Part shown: piece after piece, positions 31,477 to 40,106 of the stretch
Layout: the number at the start of each line of letters is the position of its first letter
Numbering within the stretch: position 1 is the stretch's first letter
Assembly: GCA_021372515.1 (NCBI GenBank)
Contig: JAJFUG010000057.1
Span: forward strand, 1 to 64,000
DNA length: 64,000 nt
DNA from: a bacterium
GTDB lineage: Bacteria; Gemmatimonadota; Glassbacteria; GWA2-58-10
Direction of reading: 5' to 3'
Program-made: the position numbers and the translations under genes
The notes under the pieces: model-generated
Seen by the model: the letters and a program-made list of their open reading frames with translations, nothing else
What the model was told of the DNA's origin: nothing
Databases searched by the model: none

Positions 31477-31920
31477 CTATCTGACAAGCAGGCGGACTTT
31501 CACTTTCTTCTTGGCTCCTGCGTTTTTCACCAGTAGGCGAAGAGTAGAATTCCGCACTGCTCCGAGATTCGCTTCCGTTCCGAAGTTGACCGCGGAACTA
31601 TCGAGGTCCGCACCCTGTCCCATCAGGACATCGTAACCGCGTTCATCGAGTACCTGCACATCGAAGCTGTCCGGCGGCGGAGTACTCGCGTTGGCAGTCG
31701 GGTCGACATGCAGGCTCACCACTCGCCCGATGAATCTGTTGCTCGTGGTGTCGTAGGCCGTGCCACCCGCCGAGGTCCAGGCGTCGAACTCCACTTCTTG
31801 AGTGGAAGTGCTGGTGATCTCGAATTTCACCACCGTGCCATTCGTGCTCTGCGCGGGCAAAGGAAGCGGCAGCGCCGACAACACCGCCAGAACCAGAACG
31901 AGCAAGACCGTTCGCCTCAT
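31477..31920 (-). CDS. signal-peptide-bearing protein inside the head module
   Basis: A 147-residue protein with a clear signal peptide (RRTVLLVLVLAVLSALPLPLPAQ) and a beta-rich rest (VVKFEITSTSTQEVEFDAWTS, DSFDVQVLDERGYDVLMGQGADLDSS). Neighbours on both sides are virion genes that should stay in the cytoplasm, so an exported product is unexpected. ATG 31920 follows AAGGAAGG. It may be a capsid-like protein with a hydrophobic N-terminus, or a genuine envelope protein for infection control. No family recognised. Confidence 0.6.
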   Translation of the reverse strand: MRRTVLLVLVLAVLSALPLPLPAQSTNGTVVKFEITSTSTQEVEFDAWTSAGGTAYDTTSNRFIGRVVSLHVDPTANASTPPPDSFDVQVLDERGYDVLMGQGADLDSSAVNFGTEANLGAVRNSTLRLLVKNAGAKKKVKVRLLVR

Positions 31921-31973
31921 GATGCCTTCCTTTCGATAGGGGCGGGGTTATTCGCCCCGCCCCCTGTTCATGG

Positions 31974-32414
31974 TCAGGCTTCATCCGGGCTGACGAGCAT
32001 GTCCGCGTTCATCGCGCCGTGAGCGGGCGGAACGACCTTGCCGCTGTACTGGATCGCCACGACAGCACCGATCACGGCGTTGGACACGCCAATGTCGATG
32101 CTGGCCCGCAAGTACCTTTTCTGCGGCTTGTAGACATCCAGCACAAGACCGGTCTGCCCGGTGGCCGCAGCCTCGGCCGCCGAAATCGTGTGCGGAGTGG
32201 AGCCGGAAAGCTCCTTCATGCCGGTCCCGCTGTTCACGTCGTTCTGATCCGCAGACAGCTTCAGCGTACCGTTCTCGATCAGGGTGTCGAACAGAGCGAT
32301 GAACATCACTCCCTCGAAGCCCTGCATGTCGATGATCGCGCTGTCTCGGGTGGTCTGGCCCGCGGCGTAGTAGCCGAGGACTTGGGTTACTTTCGTGTTC
32401 TTCGAGAGGTTCAT
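31974..32414 (-). CDS. capsid-decoration-like protein
   Basis: A 146-residue protein directly after the capsid gene: VTQVLGYYAAGQTTRDSAIIDMQGFEGVMFIALFDTLIENGTLKL and QKRYLRASIDIGVSNAVIGAVVAIQYSG. Similar proteins follow capsid genes in many phages and probably decorate the head. ATG 32414 has GGAGGATA upstream. Confidence 0.65.
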   Translation of the reverse strand: MNLSKNTKVTQVLGYYAAGQTTRDSAIIDMQGFEGVMFIALFDTLIENGTLKLSADQNDVNSGTGMKELSGSTPHTISAAEAAATGQTGLVLDVYKPQKRYLRASIDIGVSNAVIGAVVAIQYSGKVVPPAHGAMNADMLVSPDEA

Positions 32415-32472
32415 CTGTTTATCCTCCAAGATGGAGTTGTAGATTCATGTCAGAAGCGAGTTATGGCCGCCG

Positions 32473-33816
32473 TCAGGAGGCCAGCTTGACCCGAACGAAG
32501 GCTTCCGACAGGACCGGCATACCGTCGGTTTCGCCCCGTCCAATCAGGCCGGTCTGGTTGGTGGTTGCGTACAGCTCCACCAGGCGCTGAACCTCCATGT
32601 CCAGAGCATCGGCGATCCAGTAGAACGACCAGTCGGAGAGCAGCCCGACATACTGGCCGCTCGTGAAGGTGTTCGGCATGTACTCGCTGATGTCCATCGG
32701 CAGATTCAACAGACGGTCCGGCTGGCCCACCACGGTGGAAGGCTGCCACTGATAGCGGTCCTCCTTGTCCTTGATCTTGTCGATCTGCTTCAGAGCATCG
32801 CGGTGGAAAGTCCAGCGGGCCTTCGCCCAATACTGGCTCTTCAGCGCGTACTTGGCCTCCTTCAGCCCGTCGAAAGTGATCGCCGTCTGTTCGTTGTCGG
32901 TCGAGACGTCGCGGCTCGTCGGAATACCGAGAGGCGAGGCGACCATCACGCCCAGCGGCTCGTTCGTGCCGGAACCGTTGAAGAAGGCGTTTTCCTGGAC
33001 CGTCGAGAACTTGTACTTCAGCCGGTCGATCACCAAGCCCTCGACGTTGAAGAAGGACGCCCTGAGCAGCTTGTTGCTGATCTTGACCAGCCGGGCCAGC
33101 GGATGTGGATGCAGTTCGCGCTTGCCGAAGGACAGTCCGTTGTCCTCGTTGCCGGTCTTGAGTTCACTGGTCCAGGTGGGATCGCCCATGTCGGTTTCGA
33201 GCACCGGCACACCCAGGCTCTCGGCTTTCGGGACTGTGTACTTGGTCGCGTACCGGCGCACGAAGACCTCATTGTCCACGGCCTTGATCAGGTTCTGGAT
33301 CATCTGCTGCGGCATGACCAGGAACCCGCCGAACACGTCGGCGTCCATCTGCAGCGCGCGCTTCTCCGCATCGGATACCGGCTCGCCCAGCACCATCCGG
33401 GCAAAGATGTCCGACTGCATTTCGACGAACTCGGCCGGAAGCACCTCTCCGCGCGACACAACAGCATGCACGGCGGCCAAGGTGCGAAGCTCCGTCTCGC
33501 CGGAGTTGAATCGGCGGATCGCCTCGGACACTCGCTGCTGCCTCGTGCGGTTCTGTAGAGTGCCGTTGTTGCCCGGATCAGGGCCGGGGGGAGTCGCGCC
33601 GACAGGAGTGTGCATTTCGCCCTCGAGCTTTCCGAGCCGCTGCTCAAGCTCGATTTCCGTGGTGAGAACAGCGATGCGAGCCTCGATCTTGTTGATCTCG
33701 GCCTGATCGTCCGCGGTCAGATCCCGCTTCTCGGCATCGGCCTTGTCCACCAGTTCACGCATCCGCGCAACGATCCTGGCGCGCTCCTCGCGCAGCCTTC
33801 TTTCTCTCTCGTTCAT
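32473..33816 (-). CDS. HK97-family major capsid protein
   Basis: A 447-residue protein. Residues 1-70 are a coiled-coil delta domain (ERERRLREERARIVARMRELVDKADAEK), then a cleavable linker and the HK97 core: DADVFGGFLVMPQQMIQNLIKAVDNEVFVRRYA, LARLVKISNKLLRASFFNVEGLVIDRLKYKFS, AFFNGSGTNEPLGVM. Protease cleavage probably removes the delta domain near residue 110-140. Confidence 0.92.
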   Translation of the reverse strand: MNERERRLREERARIVARMRELVDKADAEKRDLTADDQAEINKIEARIAVLTTEIELEQRLGKLEGEMHTPVGATPPGPDPGNNGTLQNRTRQQRVSEAIRRFNSGETELRTLAAVHAVVSRGEVLPAEFVEMQSDIFARMVLGEPVSDAEKRALQMDADVFGGFLVMPQQMIQNLIKAVDNEVFVRRYATKYTVPKAESLGVPVLETDMGDPTWTSELKTGNEDNGLSFGKRELHPHPLARLVKISNKLLRASFFNVEGLVIDRLKYKFSTVQENAFFNGSGTNEPLGVMVASPLGIPTSRDVSTDNEQTAITFDGLKEAKYALKSQYWAKARWTFHRDALKQIDKIKDKEDRYQWQPSTVVGQPDRLLNLPMDISEYMPNTFTSGQYVGLLSDWSFYWIADALDMEVQRLVELYATTNQTGLIGRGETDGMPVLSEAFVRVKLAS

Positions 33817-33830
33817 GGCTCTTTCCTTTC

Positions 33831-34490
33831 TCAGAAGTTGTTGAGTTCATGGCACCGGACTTTTGTACGCCAGACGTTGGACAGCCGACCCTTCGACTGT
33901 TCTCCGTCCGGACCGCCCCCGCTCTCCTGAGCGGTTCGCTCGGCCTTGTACTGTTCCAGTGACCGCAAGGCTACAGTAGTATCGGGATAGGCGGGGACCG
34001 CCACCGGACCCACTTCGATCAAGTCGACCTCAATCAGAGTGCGCTCGGCGATCTGGTTGCCGCCCTTGTCAGGCTCCTTCCATGCCTGAGCGACTACACG
34101 AAACTGAAAGCTCTGCCCGGTGATGTCTCCGCGCTCGATGGACACGGCCAGATCGCGCGCCCATTGCGTGTCGGGAAGCTCGGCCTCCATGAATAAACCC
34201 TCGACATCCTCGAGCAGACTGAGCGTCCCGGCGGACATTCTCCCGATGACGAAGTTGGGATCGTGGTTGAAAAAGCTCCGCACATCATTCGCCTTGAGAG
34301 AATTGGCGAAAGCTCCGGGCTGAATCTTCTCGCGATACCAGCCACCCAGGGTTTCGCTCCAGGCGTTGAACTTCGCTGCGTATCCACGAACGACTCGTTT
34401 CCCTGTGTCGTTCTGCCGAATCTCAAGCTGCAGGGGTATCTCACGGCGTTCGATCTGATTCTTTTCCTCGTTCGGCTTCGGCATGATCAC
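33831..34490 (-). CDS. HK97-type prohead protease
   Basis: A 219-residue protein: REIPLQLEIRQNDTGKRVVRGYAAKFNAWSETLGG, then catalytic H76 (RSFFNHDPNFVIG) and S127 (DITGQSFQF). It matures the capsid. The gene is separated from the portal gene by a large hairpin. Confidence 0.92.
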   Translation of the reverse strand: MIMPKPNEEKNQIERREIPLQLEIRQNDTGKRVVRGYAAKFNAWSETLGGWYREKIQPGAFANSLKANDVRSFFNHDPNFVIGRMSAGTLSLLEDVEGLFMEAELPDTQWARDLAVSIERGDITGQSFQFRVVAQAWKEPDKGGNQIAERTLIEVDLIEVGPVAVPAYPDTTVALRSLEQYKAERTAQESGGGPDGEQSKGRLSNVWRTKVRCHELNNF

Positions 34491-34504
34491 CTCTTTTCAG
34501 TGGC

Positions 34505-34560
34505 GACAAAAAAGGACGGCATGCGCAGAGGTGTGGCTCCACACAGCCGTCCTTTTTGTC
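34505..34560. terminator. bidirectional terminator-like hairpin between portal and protease
   Basis: GACAAAAAAGGACGGC (34505-34520) pairs with GCCGTCCTTTTTGTC (34546-34560), with one bulged A and an inner GTGTG/CACAC hairpin. On the minus strand the stem ends in a T run. It sits in the late operon, between DNA-packaging and capsid genes, and probably attenuates transcription. Few other gaps exist in this operon. Confidence 0.7.
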
Positions 34561-34607
34561 TTCGCCCGGGTTGATCAGACCCTGGCGCTTTCAATTTTCT
34601 GAAGCTT

Positions 34608-36605
34608 CTACCGGCTCGCCGCCGTAATGCAATCACAGCCCTGGTGTAGCTGCGGATGAGTCTTCGGCCCGCTTATAACCAGCTTGCCCTCGCCAGCGTC
34701 CAGAGATTCCCCCTCCTTCAGGTAATAGCCGCCCCGCTCAATCACCCGCCCGTCCATCTGCTTGCAGTAGGGGCATTCCTCCGAACCTTGATTGATCCAG
34801 ATAACTCTGTATCCGGCTGCGAAAAAGACCACGTTCGCAAAAGCCGAACGACCGTCTACCGTCTCACGAGCCGCCACCTTGCCAGCTCTGGTTTTATCCC
34901 ACTCGTCAAGCCGCTGCTCGATGGCGGCCGCCGGGTCTTCCGACTCGTTCAGAAGTTGATTGATCTGCCCTTGAGAGCTTCCAGCCCATCGAGCCGCGGT
35001 CGTTCCGATGTAATCCGCCACGAACTTCTCGAAGCTCTTCACGTCGCTTTCGGACCCGATTTCATCTCTGGCGGCGTCACGGATCGATTCGGCGTAGGCC
35101 GTGATGACCGGCGCCATGTTCTCTTTAACTCGTTCGGGCAGATCGTCATAGTAGGCCCGCAACCATCGCTCGAACTCGGACGCGCTTCTCTGGCTCAGGT
35201 ATTTCCTCACGGCCTGGCGCACGTCGTTGACCTCGCGCCGCACCATTCGCCCTGCGGCATCCTCGAGCAGCCTACGATACTGCTTGCTCAGACGATTGCG
35301 AGCCATGACCGCCCGACGCTTGTCCTCGTTGGTGCGATGCTCGTGAGCAGGGTCTTCAATCATGCGTTCCGCCACCGCCGCCGCGGGCGGCAGTTCACTT
35401 CCGACCTCGATCATGTTGACCGGCATCCAGAATTTATCTCCGTCCGGCCCGATGGTCTGCTCGTTCTCCTTCCGCAAGACCATGTTGGTATTCAAAAATC
35501 CCCACTGTTTTCCAACGGCGTAAGCGTCATACCGGGCCTTGATGTCGCCTCGAAGCAGTCCGTTCAGGTCGAACTCGATGAAGTACCCGGCATCAATCTC
35601 ATCCTGGCGCAGCAGCCCATAAGTCAGTTCGGTTTCGAACAGCGTTATCCAGGGGCCCATGTGAATGGTCAAAAGCTCAATACTCTGTTGCTCGATGTTG
35701 CTCTTGATCGTACCATCCATCTCTTTCAGCAGATAGGCGGGCAAATTGAACCACCGAGCGATCTCGATCACCTGGAATTTTCGCGTTTCAAGAAACTGCG
35801 AATCTTCCGGCGATACGCTGATCGGGATGGGCTTCATGTCCTCTTCGAGCAGTAGCAGCCGATGACTCTTGCCGAGGCCCGCGTATTTGTCCGAAAGCTG
35901 CTTCTTCAGCGCATCACGCGTATCCTTTTTCAGCGCTTTCGGTGTGCTGACCACGATCCCCGGGTGTGTTCCACTGCCGAACCAGCGTGCTCCGAATTCC
36001 TCGGTGGCGAGCGAAAGACCGATGCCCTCGCGCGCGAGCGTGACCACCGAGTAACCCTGAATGCCGTCGAATCCGAAGCCCGGAATGTGCAACATGTTCT
36101 CATGCGGAATCTCGACCGGCCCGCCCTGCCGAGGCGTGTACTCATAGACTATTCGCCCATCGCGCTCTTCAAGCCTCATCCGGTCCGGGCGAATCGGGTG
36201 TATCTCCGCGATCTGTCCCGCTCCGTTGAACACTCGAAAATTATAACTGTTTCCCCAAGTGCAAACGTGCCCCGCCGCTGCCTGAATCCAGCGGGCCGCA
36301 GTCATTCCGGGCATCCCCGCCCGCGGTGGCCGGACTCGTCCGTGGACCACTTGGTACAGAGGGTGACTTGTCGCCTTTTCCTTGCCGTTGTCCGTGGTCC
36401 GTCGATACAGATGAAGCGGCAGTTGCATCAGGATACCGCTGATTATAGTCACAGCGTTGAACACCGCCGAATTGTTCATGGCTGAAATTTCATTGACCGT
36501 CCGGCCAGCGGCGGTCTCCGATCCGCCACGCACCCAGTCAACAAGCCATTTCTCCGGAGTGGCGATACTCGACCTGATCTCCTGCAGCGTCGGGAAAAGG
36601 CTCAT
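34608..36605 (-). CDS. portal protein fused to MuF-like head morphogenesis domain
   Basis: A 665-residue protein. Residues 1-410 are an HK97-type portal (WVRGGSETAAGRTVNEISAMNNSAVFNAVTIIS, FGARWFGSGTHPGIV, RKFQVIEIARWFNLPAYLL). The C-terminal 250 residues match the gp7/MuF head-morphogenesis family: SEFERWLRAYYDDLPERVKENM, VIWINQGSEECPYCKQMDG and PQLHQGCDCI. These two are normally separate neighbouring genes. No stop or frameshift separates them, so the fusion is real. MuF is often injected with DNA. Confidence 0.88.
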   Translation of the reverse strand: MSLFPTLQEIRSSIATPEKWLVDWVRGGSETAAGRTVNEISAMNNSAVFNAVTIISGILMQLPLHLYRRTTDNGKEKATSHPLYQVVHGRVRPPRAGMPGMTAARWIQAAAGHVCTWGNSYNFRVFNGAGQIAEIHPIRPDRMRLEERDGRIVYEYTPRQGGPVEIPHENMLHIPGFGFDGIQGYSVVTLAREGIGLSLATEEFGARWFGSGTHPGIVVSTPKALKKDTRDALKKQLSDKYAGLGKSHRLLLLEEDMKPIPISVSPEDSQFLETRKFQVIEIARWFNLPAYLLKEMDGTIKSNIEQQSIELLTIHMGPWITLFETELTYGLLRQDEIDAGYFIEFDLNGLLRGDIKARYDAYAVGKQWGFLNTNMVLRKENEQTIGPDGDKFWMPVNMIEVGSELPPAAAVAERMIEDPAHEHRTNEDKRRAVMARNRLSKQYRRLLEDAAGRMVRREVNDVRQAVRKYLSQRSASEFERWLRAYYDDLPERVKENMAPVITAYAESIRDAARDEIGSESDVKSFEKFVADYIGTTAARWAGSSQGQINQLLNESEDPAAAIEQRLDEWDKTRAGKVAARETVDGRSAFANVVFFAAGYRVIWINQGSEECPYCKQMDGRVIERGGYYLKEGESLDAGEGKLVISGPKTHPQLHQGCDCITAASR

Positions 36606-36614
36606 CTCTACCCC

Positions 36615-36758
36615 TTATTTCACGGTCCTGGACAGCCCGGTAATAACCAGCACCAGACCGACAAAGATCAGGGCGGCCCACGGTTTCAGGAGCCAAAGGC
36701 CCGCGCCAATCATCGCGATTCCAGTGCCGATTATCGCGTCTCTCTGCACACTTTTCAT
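36615..36758 (-). CDS. small two-helix membrane protein between terL and portal
   Basis: ATG 36758 overlaps the terL stop (ATGA); the stop TAA at 36615-36617 is 9 bases before the portal start. The 47-residue product contains two hydrophobic segments (IIGTGIAMIGAGLWLL and WAALIFVGLVLVITGL) with short turn KP. It may be a membrane protein with a role in assembly at the membrane or in lysis. No family is recognised. Confidence 0.6.
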   Translation of the reverse strand: MKSVQRDAIIGTGIAMIGAGLWLLKPWAALIFVGLVLVITGLSRTVK

Positions 36759-38536
36759 GCGACAAAAACCTCGTTGCTGTCGTAGGTGCTTTCGGTTTCG
36801 TCTTCATTTATCACGGCTCGCCAGAGCGCCATGATCGAGGCGACCACTCCGTCGATCCGTTTGCTCGATGTCATTCGGTCGGGTTTCACCGGCTTGATGT
36901 TGCCCGCAGGGTCGGTTGCGATTGTGGCGCAATTCACCATCCAATTCATCACCGGGTTTCCGCCGTGCGCGATCTCAGCCGCCAGCACGCGCCGCTCAAA
37001 GTCTTTAGATGCCGGACTCATGCTGAGAAATCCCTGCCGAAACTCAATCATCTTCAGGCCCTGGTCCTGCAGATTGAGCACCACCTGAGAAGCGTTGTAC
37101 GGGTCGTAGGCTATCTCCTTCAGGTCGTATCGCGCCGCGTCTTCCAACACCTGCGCCTCGATGAACGAGTAGTCGATAACGTTGCCGGGCGTCGCCATGA
37201 CAAAGCCCTTGTTGATCCAGAGGTCATAAGGCACTCTGTCATGAAGGCATCGCTCGCGAAGCCCATCCTGCGGCAGGAAGAAACGATACAAAAACTGATA
37301 CAGCCGATCATCGCCCTGGGGTGGAAAGCAGAGCACCCAGGCTGTCAGGTCGTTGACCGTGGACAGGTCCAGACCGCCGTAGCAGGTCCGGCCCCGCAGA
37401 CCTTCCGCGTTCACCGGGAAGGCGCAGGCATTCCAGCTTTTCTGCGTGATCCATGCGATGACAGCCTCGGTCCACAGATTGAGTCGCTTGGTCTTGAACT
37501 CGTTTTGCTTTGTTGGCGACTGGATCGCCTCTCTGCACATCTCCCGAAGGTCACTGAGCTTCAGAGAAACATTCAGATTCGGGTTCGCCTTTATCCAGGT
37601 CCGCTCGTCAGTCCAGTCATCGGCCGGCCTGATCGCGTTGCCCTTCTCGTCCTTCTCTTCCTCGTCCAGGGTGTAGATGATTCCGAAGACAGAATCGTCT
37701 TCGAACACGCCTTCCAAAATGCTTGTCACGTACTCCCGCTGGATATAGCAGGGACATTGTTTTTCGTAACCGGCGGTCGTGATGACGAACATCATCGGCT
37801 GGCGGCGCGAACCCATCGCCGTCCTCAGCACGTCATAAAGCCCACTGTCCGGGTGAGCGTGATACTCGTCGATGATCGCACCGTGGACGTTCAGACCGTC
37901 CTCGGTCTTGGAGTCGCGGCCCAACGGCTCGAACTTCGAAGCCGTGTCGATGACATGCAGGTTATCTCGGACAATCCCGATCCGCCGCCGCAGGAAGGGC
38001 GAGGACTTCACCATCCGCTCGGCTTCCGCATGAACGATTTTCGCCTGCTTATACTTCGTGGCCGCAGTGTATATCTGAGCGCCAGGCTCTCCGTCAGCAT
38101 CGAACAGATACAGCCCGACTCCACTTGCCATGCTGCTCTTCCCATTCTTTCGAGCCATGTCGATGTAGACGACCTTGAAGCGCCGAGTCTCTTCCTCTTT
38201 CTTCAACCAGCCGAATATCGACCACAGAATGAATTGCTGCCACGGCGAAAGCTCGAACAAACGTCCGGCCCACTCCCCGATGGAGTGATGCAGATACTTG
38301 TGGAAGAAATCGATCACATGCCAGGCGGCATCCTCGCTGAAGAAATACGGATACTCCGGATCATTTTCCGCTCTCTCCAGGTCTCGGACATGGCGCTCGA
38401 CCGCAAGTTTGGTCCACTTGCAGGCCGGGATTCTGCCTGACAGGATGTTCTCGGCGTACTGCATCGCTGGCGCGATGTCATGCTCTCGTTTTCTTCCCAC
38501 GATACGCCTCGTAAGAGTCGGTCCGTTCCTGCTCAA
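36755..38536 (-). CDS. terL: large terminase
   Basis: A 593-residue terminase. Walker A is DMARKNGKSS (126-135) and Walker B with catalytic Glu is HGAIIDEYHAH (D223, E224). The nuclease domain starts at GGLDLSTVND (D390) and includes EIAYDPYNASQVV. It is of the type paired with P27 small terminases and HK97 portals, often cos-type. Stop and start overlap its neighbours. Confidence 0.95.
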   Translation of the reverse strand: MSRNGPTLTRRIVGRKREHDIAPAMQYAENILSGRIPACKWTKLAVERHVRDLERAENDPEYPYFFSEDAAWHVIDFFHKYLHHSIGEWAGRLFELSPWQQFILWSIFGWLKKEEETRRFKVVYIDMARKNGKSSMASGVGLYLFDADGEPGAQIYTAATKYKQAKIVHAEAERMVKSSPFLRRRIGIVRDNLHVIDTASKFEPLGRDSKTEDGLNVHGAIIDEYHAHPDSGLYDVLRTAMGSRRQPMMFVITTAGYEKQCPCYIQREYVTSILEGVFEDDSVFGIIYTLDEEEKDEKGNAIRPADDWTDERTWIKANPNLNVSLKLSDLREMCREAIQSPTKQNEFKTKRLNLWTEAVIAWITQKSWNACAFPVNAEGLRGRTCYGGLDLSTVNDLTAWVLCFPPQGDDRLYQFLYRFFLPQDGLRERCLHDRVPYDLWINKGFVMATPGNVIDYSFIEAQVLEDAARYDLKEIAYDPYNASQVVLNLQDQGLKMIEFRQGFLSMSPASKDFERRVLAAEIAHGGNPVMNWMVNCATIATDPAGNIKPVKPDRMTSSKRIDGVVASIMALWRAVINEDETESTYDSNEVFVA

Positions 38537-39014
38537 GCTCCACCTTCAGCCGCGCTCTGGAACTCGGGGTCATTCCGAAGTCGGCCAGTATCCGGCTGGC
38601 GATAGCCCAGGCCGCATCTCTCGCCGCGGCCACCGGGCTTCTCTGCACGATGAACCGGTCGACTTCCTTGCTGATCTTCTCTCCGGTCGCCTCATCGACA
38701 AAGGTCTTGGTCTCCTTGCCGTTCTTCACCTTGATGAAAACGCCAGCCTTCTTCGTCTGGTCTGAAAGCTTGCGATACTCGCTGAAATACTCGCAGAACA
38801 CCGACAAAGAGAGATCGTCAACCTCGGTAAGGATGCCAGCATCGAACAGCTTGTGCGAAACCCGCTCCCATATCTCGCGCTCATCCTTCGCAAGGTGAGA
38901 AGGACACTCCGGGATCGTTCTCGGCGGCTGTGGCTCATCGTGGTTGATCGGCCTGTGGCCTGGATTTCCGCGAAGAACCTTCAGCTTTGTCGGTACTGGA
39001 GGTCTGCCCTTCAT
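38478..39014 (-). CDS. terS: P27-type small terminase
   Basis: A 178-residue protein: MKGRPPVPTKLKVLRGNPGHRPIN, then CPSHLAKDEREIWERVSHKLFDAGILTEVDDLSLSVFCEYFSEY and RSPVAAARDAAWAIASRILADFGMTPSSRARL, the P27 family. It recognises the packaging site. The end overlaps terL by 59 bases. A structured 110-bp gap lies upstream. Confidence 0.92.
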   Translation of the reverse strand: MKGRPPVPTKLKVLRGNPGHRPINHDEPQPPRTIPECPSHLAKDEREIWERVSHKLFDAGILTEVDDLSLSVFCEYFSEYRKLSDQTKKAGVFIKVKNGKETKTFVDEATGEKISKEVDRFIVQRSPVAAARDAAWAIASRILADFGMTPSSRARLKVELEQERTDSYEAYRGKKTRA

Positions 39015-39036
39015 CGTTTATTCCTCACCCTGATAA

Positions 39037-39120
39037 GGGGGGGGGTGCTATTTTTGCGACTCGCAAAGGTCAATTGCCCGCTCGGTCTGGAGCGGCAAAC
39101 TTCGAGGATTTTTACCCCCC
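39037..39120. other. structured gap between parB-like gene and terS, possible packaging site
   Basis: A run of nine G (39037-39045) can pair with ACCCCCC at 39114-39120. Inside, TTTGCG/CGCAAA (39053-39067) and TTGCC..GCTC/GAGC..GGCAA (39074-39098) form two more hairpins. The gap directly precedes terS, the usual place of cos or pac sites. Confidence 0.5.
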
Positions 39121-39127
39121 TATCCCC

Positions 39128-40015
39128 TCAGCTTGCCTTACGCTCCTGCTGCTGTCTGCACAGACTGACGATTCGTTGTGCCGGTTCGTCTCCCAGGACT
39201 GACTTCACCAGATCGGCTTCCTCGCCACTGAAGATGAGAGACAACCTGAACAGCTTGTTCTCTCTCATCTTCATGTTGCGTTCTTCGGTTGTCTTGGCCT
39301 CCTGAATGATCTTCTCGCGCTCTCGTATGTCCTGGGCCGCTCTCTTACTCATGGCCGAGACATGGACCGTGCCGTCCTCATGCGTCTTGATCTCGTAGGC
39401 GGCTGTCTTTCCCTGCTTGGCTCTGTCGAGGTCTTCTTCCGCGATCTCATCCGGTCGCCAGCTGTCGTTGAAGTCATCGCCCGCCAGGTCTTCCGGTGCG
39501 GCTATGTCCTCGAGTAGGCGTTGCATCTCGACCTCGCTCATCATCAGGCTGTCCATCGCCCAATCGATGGCGCCAAGCTCTTGAAGGTCTCGGATGACAT
39601 CGGCGGTGAGGTTGATGTCCTCGCTGCCTCTGGCTCGGTTATGCCTGAGCGTTGCGATGCGCATCTGCTCGGGCGTCATGTCCGTGAAGACCACCGGAAT
39701 CTGATCGTATCCGAGCGTGCGCGCCGCTCTCCAGCGATGTTCTCCGTCAACGATGGTCCCGTCCTGGAGCGCGACTATCGGCTGCGTGAAGCCGTCCTCT
39801 TCCATCGACTTCAAGAGCAGTTCGAAGTCGTGCTCGCTCTGGCGATTCGGGTTGTAGTCGTTGGGCTTGAGGTCGTTCACACCCACGTACTCGACAACCA
39901 ATCGCTTCAGGACCTTGTTTTTCTTTTCAATGATCTTGCGGCCTTTGGCCTTGATCTTGTCCGATACTCTGCGCTGCGTCTCTTCCGGAGTGGTGTTGAA
40001 GTCCTTCTCGTTCAT
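39128..40015 (-). CDS. ParB-like (IbrB-type) protein
   Basis: A 295-residue protein with a ParB/sulfiredoxin-fold domain (45-150): DLKPNDYNPNRQSEHDFELLLKSMEEDGFTQPIV, then the nucleotide motif DGEHRWRAARTLGY and LRHNRARG. There is no KorB-type DNA-binding domain; the C-terminal half is helical and charged. It lies beside a PAPS-reductase-like gene, the arrangement known as IbrA-IbrB and common near phage terminases. ATG 40015 with GGGGGA upstream is preferred over TTG 40027. The function is unproven; ParB-fold enzymes can be CTPases or nucleases. Confidence 0.75.
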   Translation of the reverse strand: MNEKDFNTTPEETQRRVSDKIKAKGRKIIEKKNKVLKRLVVEYVGVNDLKPNDYNPNRQSEHDFELLLKSMEEDGFTQPIVALQDGTIVDGEHRWRAARTLGYDQIPVVFTDMTPEQMRIATLRHNRARGSEDINLTADVIRDLQELGAIDWAMDSLMMSEVEMQRLLEDIAAPEDLAGDDFNDSWRPDEIAEEDLDRAKQGKTAAYEIKTHEDGTVHVSAMSKRAAQDIREREKIIQEAKTTEERNMKMRENKLFRLSLIFSGEEADLVKSVLGDEPAQRIVSLCRQQQERKAS

Positions 40016-40047
40016 GCTGTCCCCCAACCGCGCTTCTGCCCCGGCTT

Positions 40048-40103
40048 GACAGCGTCACGGAGTCTGTGGTAGACTTCCGCGTTCCATTGCGGACGCTGTC
40101 CGC
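40048..40103. other. set of perfect helices next to the cloverleaf RNA
   Basis: Hairpin CGG-AGTCT/AGACT-(T)-CCG lies at 40058-40079. GACAGCGTC (40048-40056) is the exact inverted copy of GACGCTGTC (40092-40100). Alternatively GCGGAC/GTCCGC (40089-40103) forms a local hairpin, so two mutually exclusive folds exist. On the plus strand TTGACA (40046-40051) and TAGACT (40070-40075) with an 18-bp spacer look like a promoter for the cloverleaf. Confidence 0.55.
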
Positions 40104-40106
40104 GCC

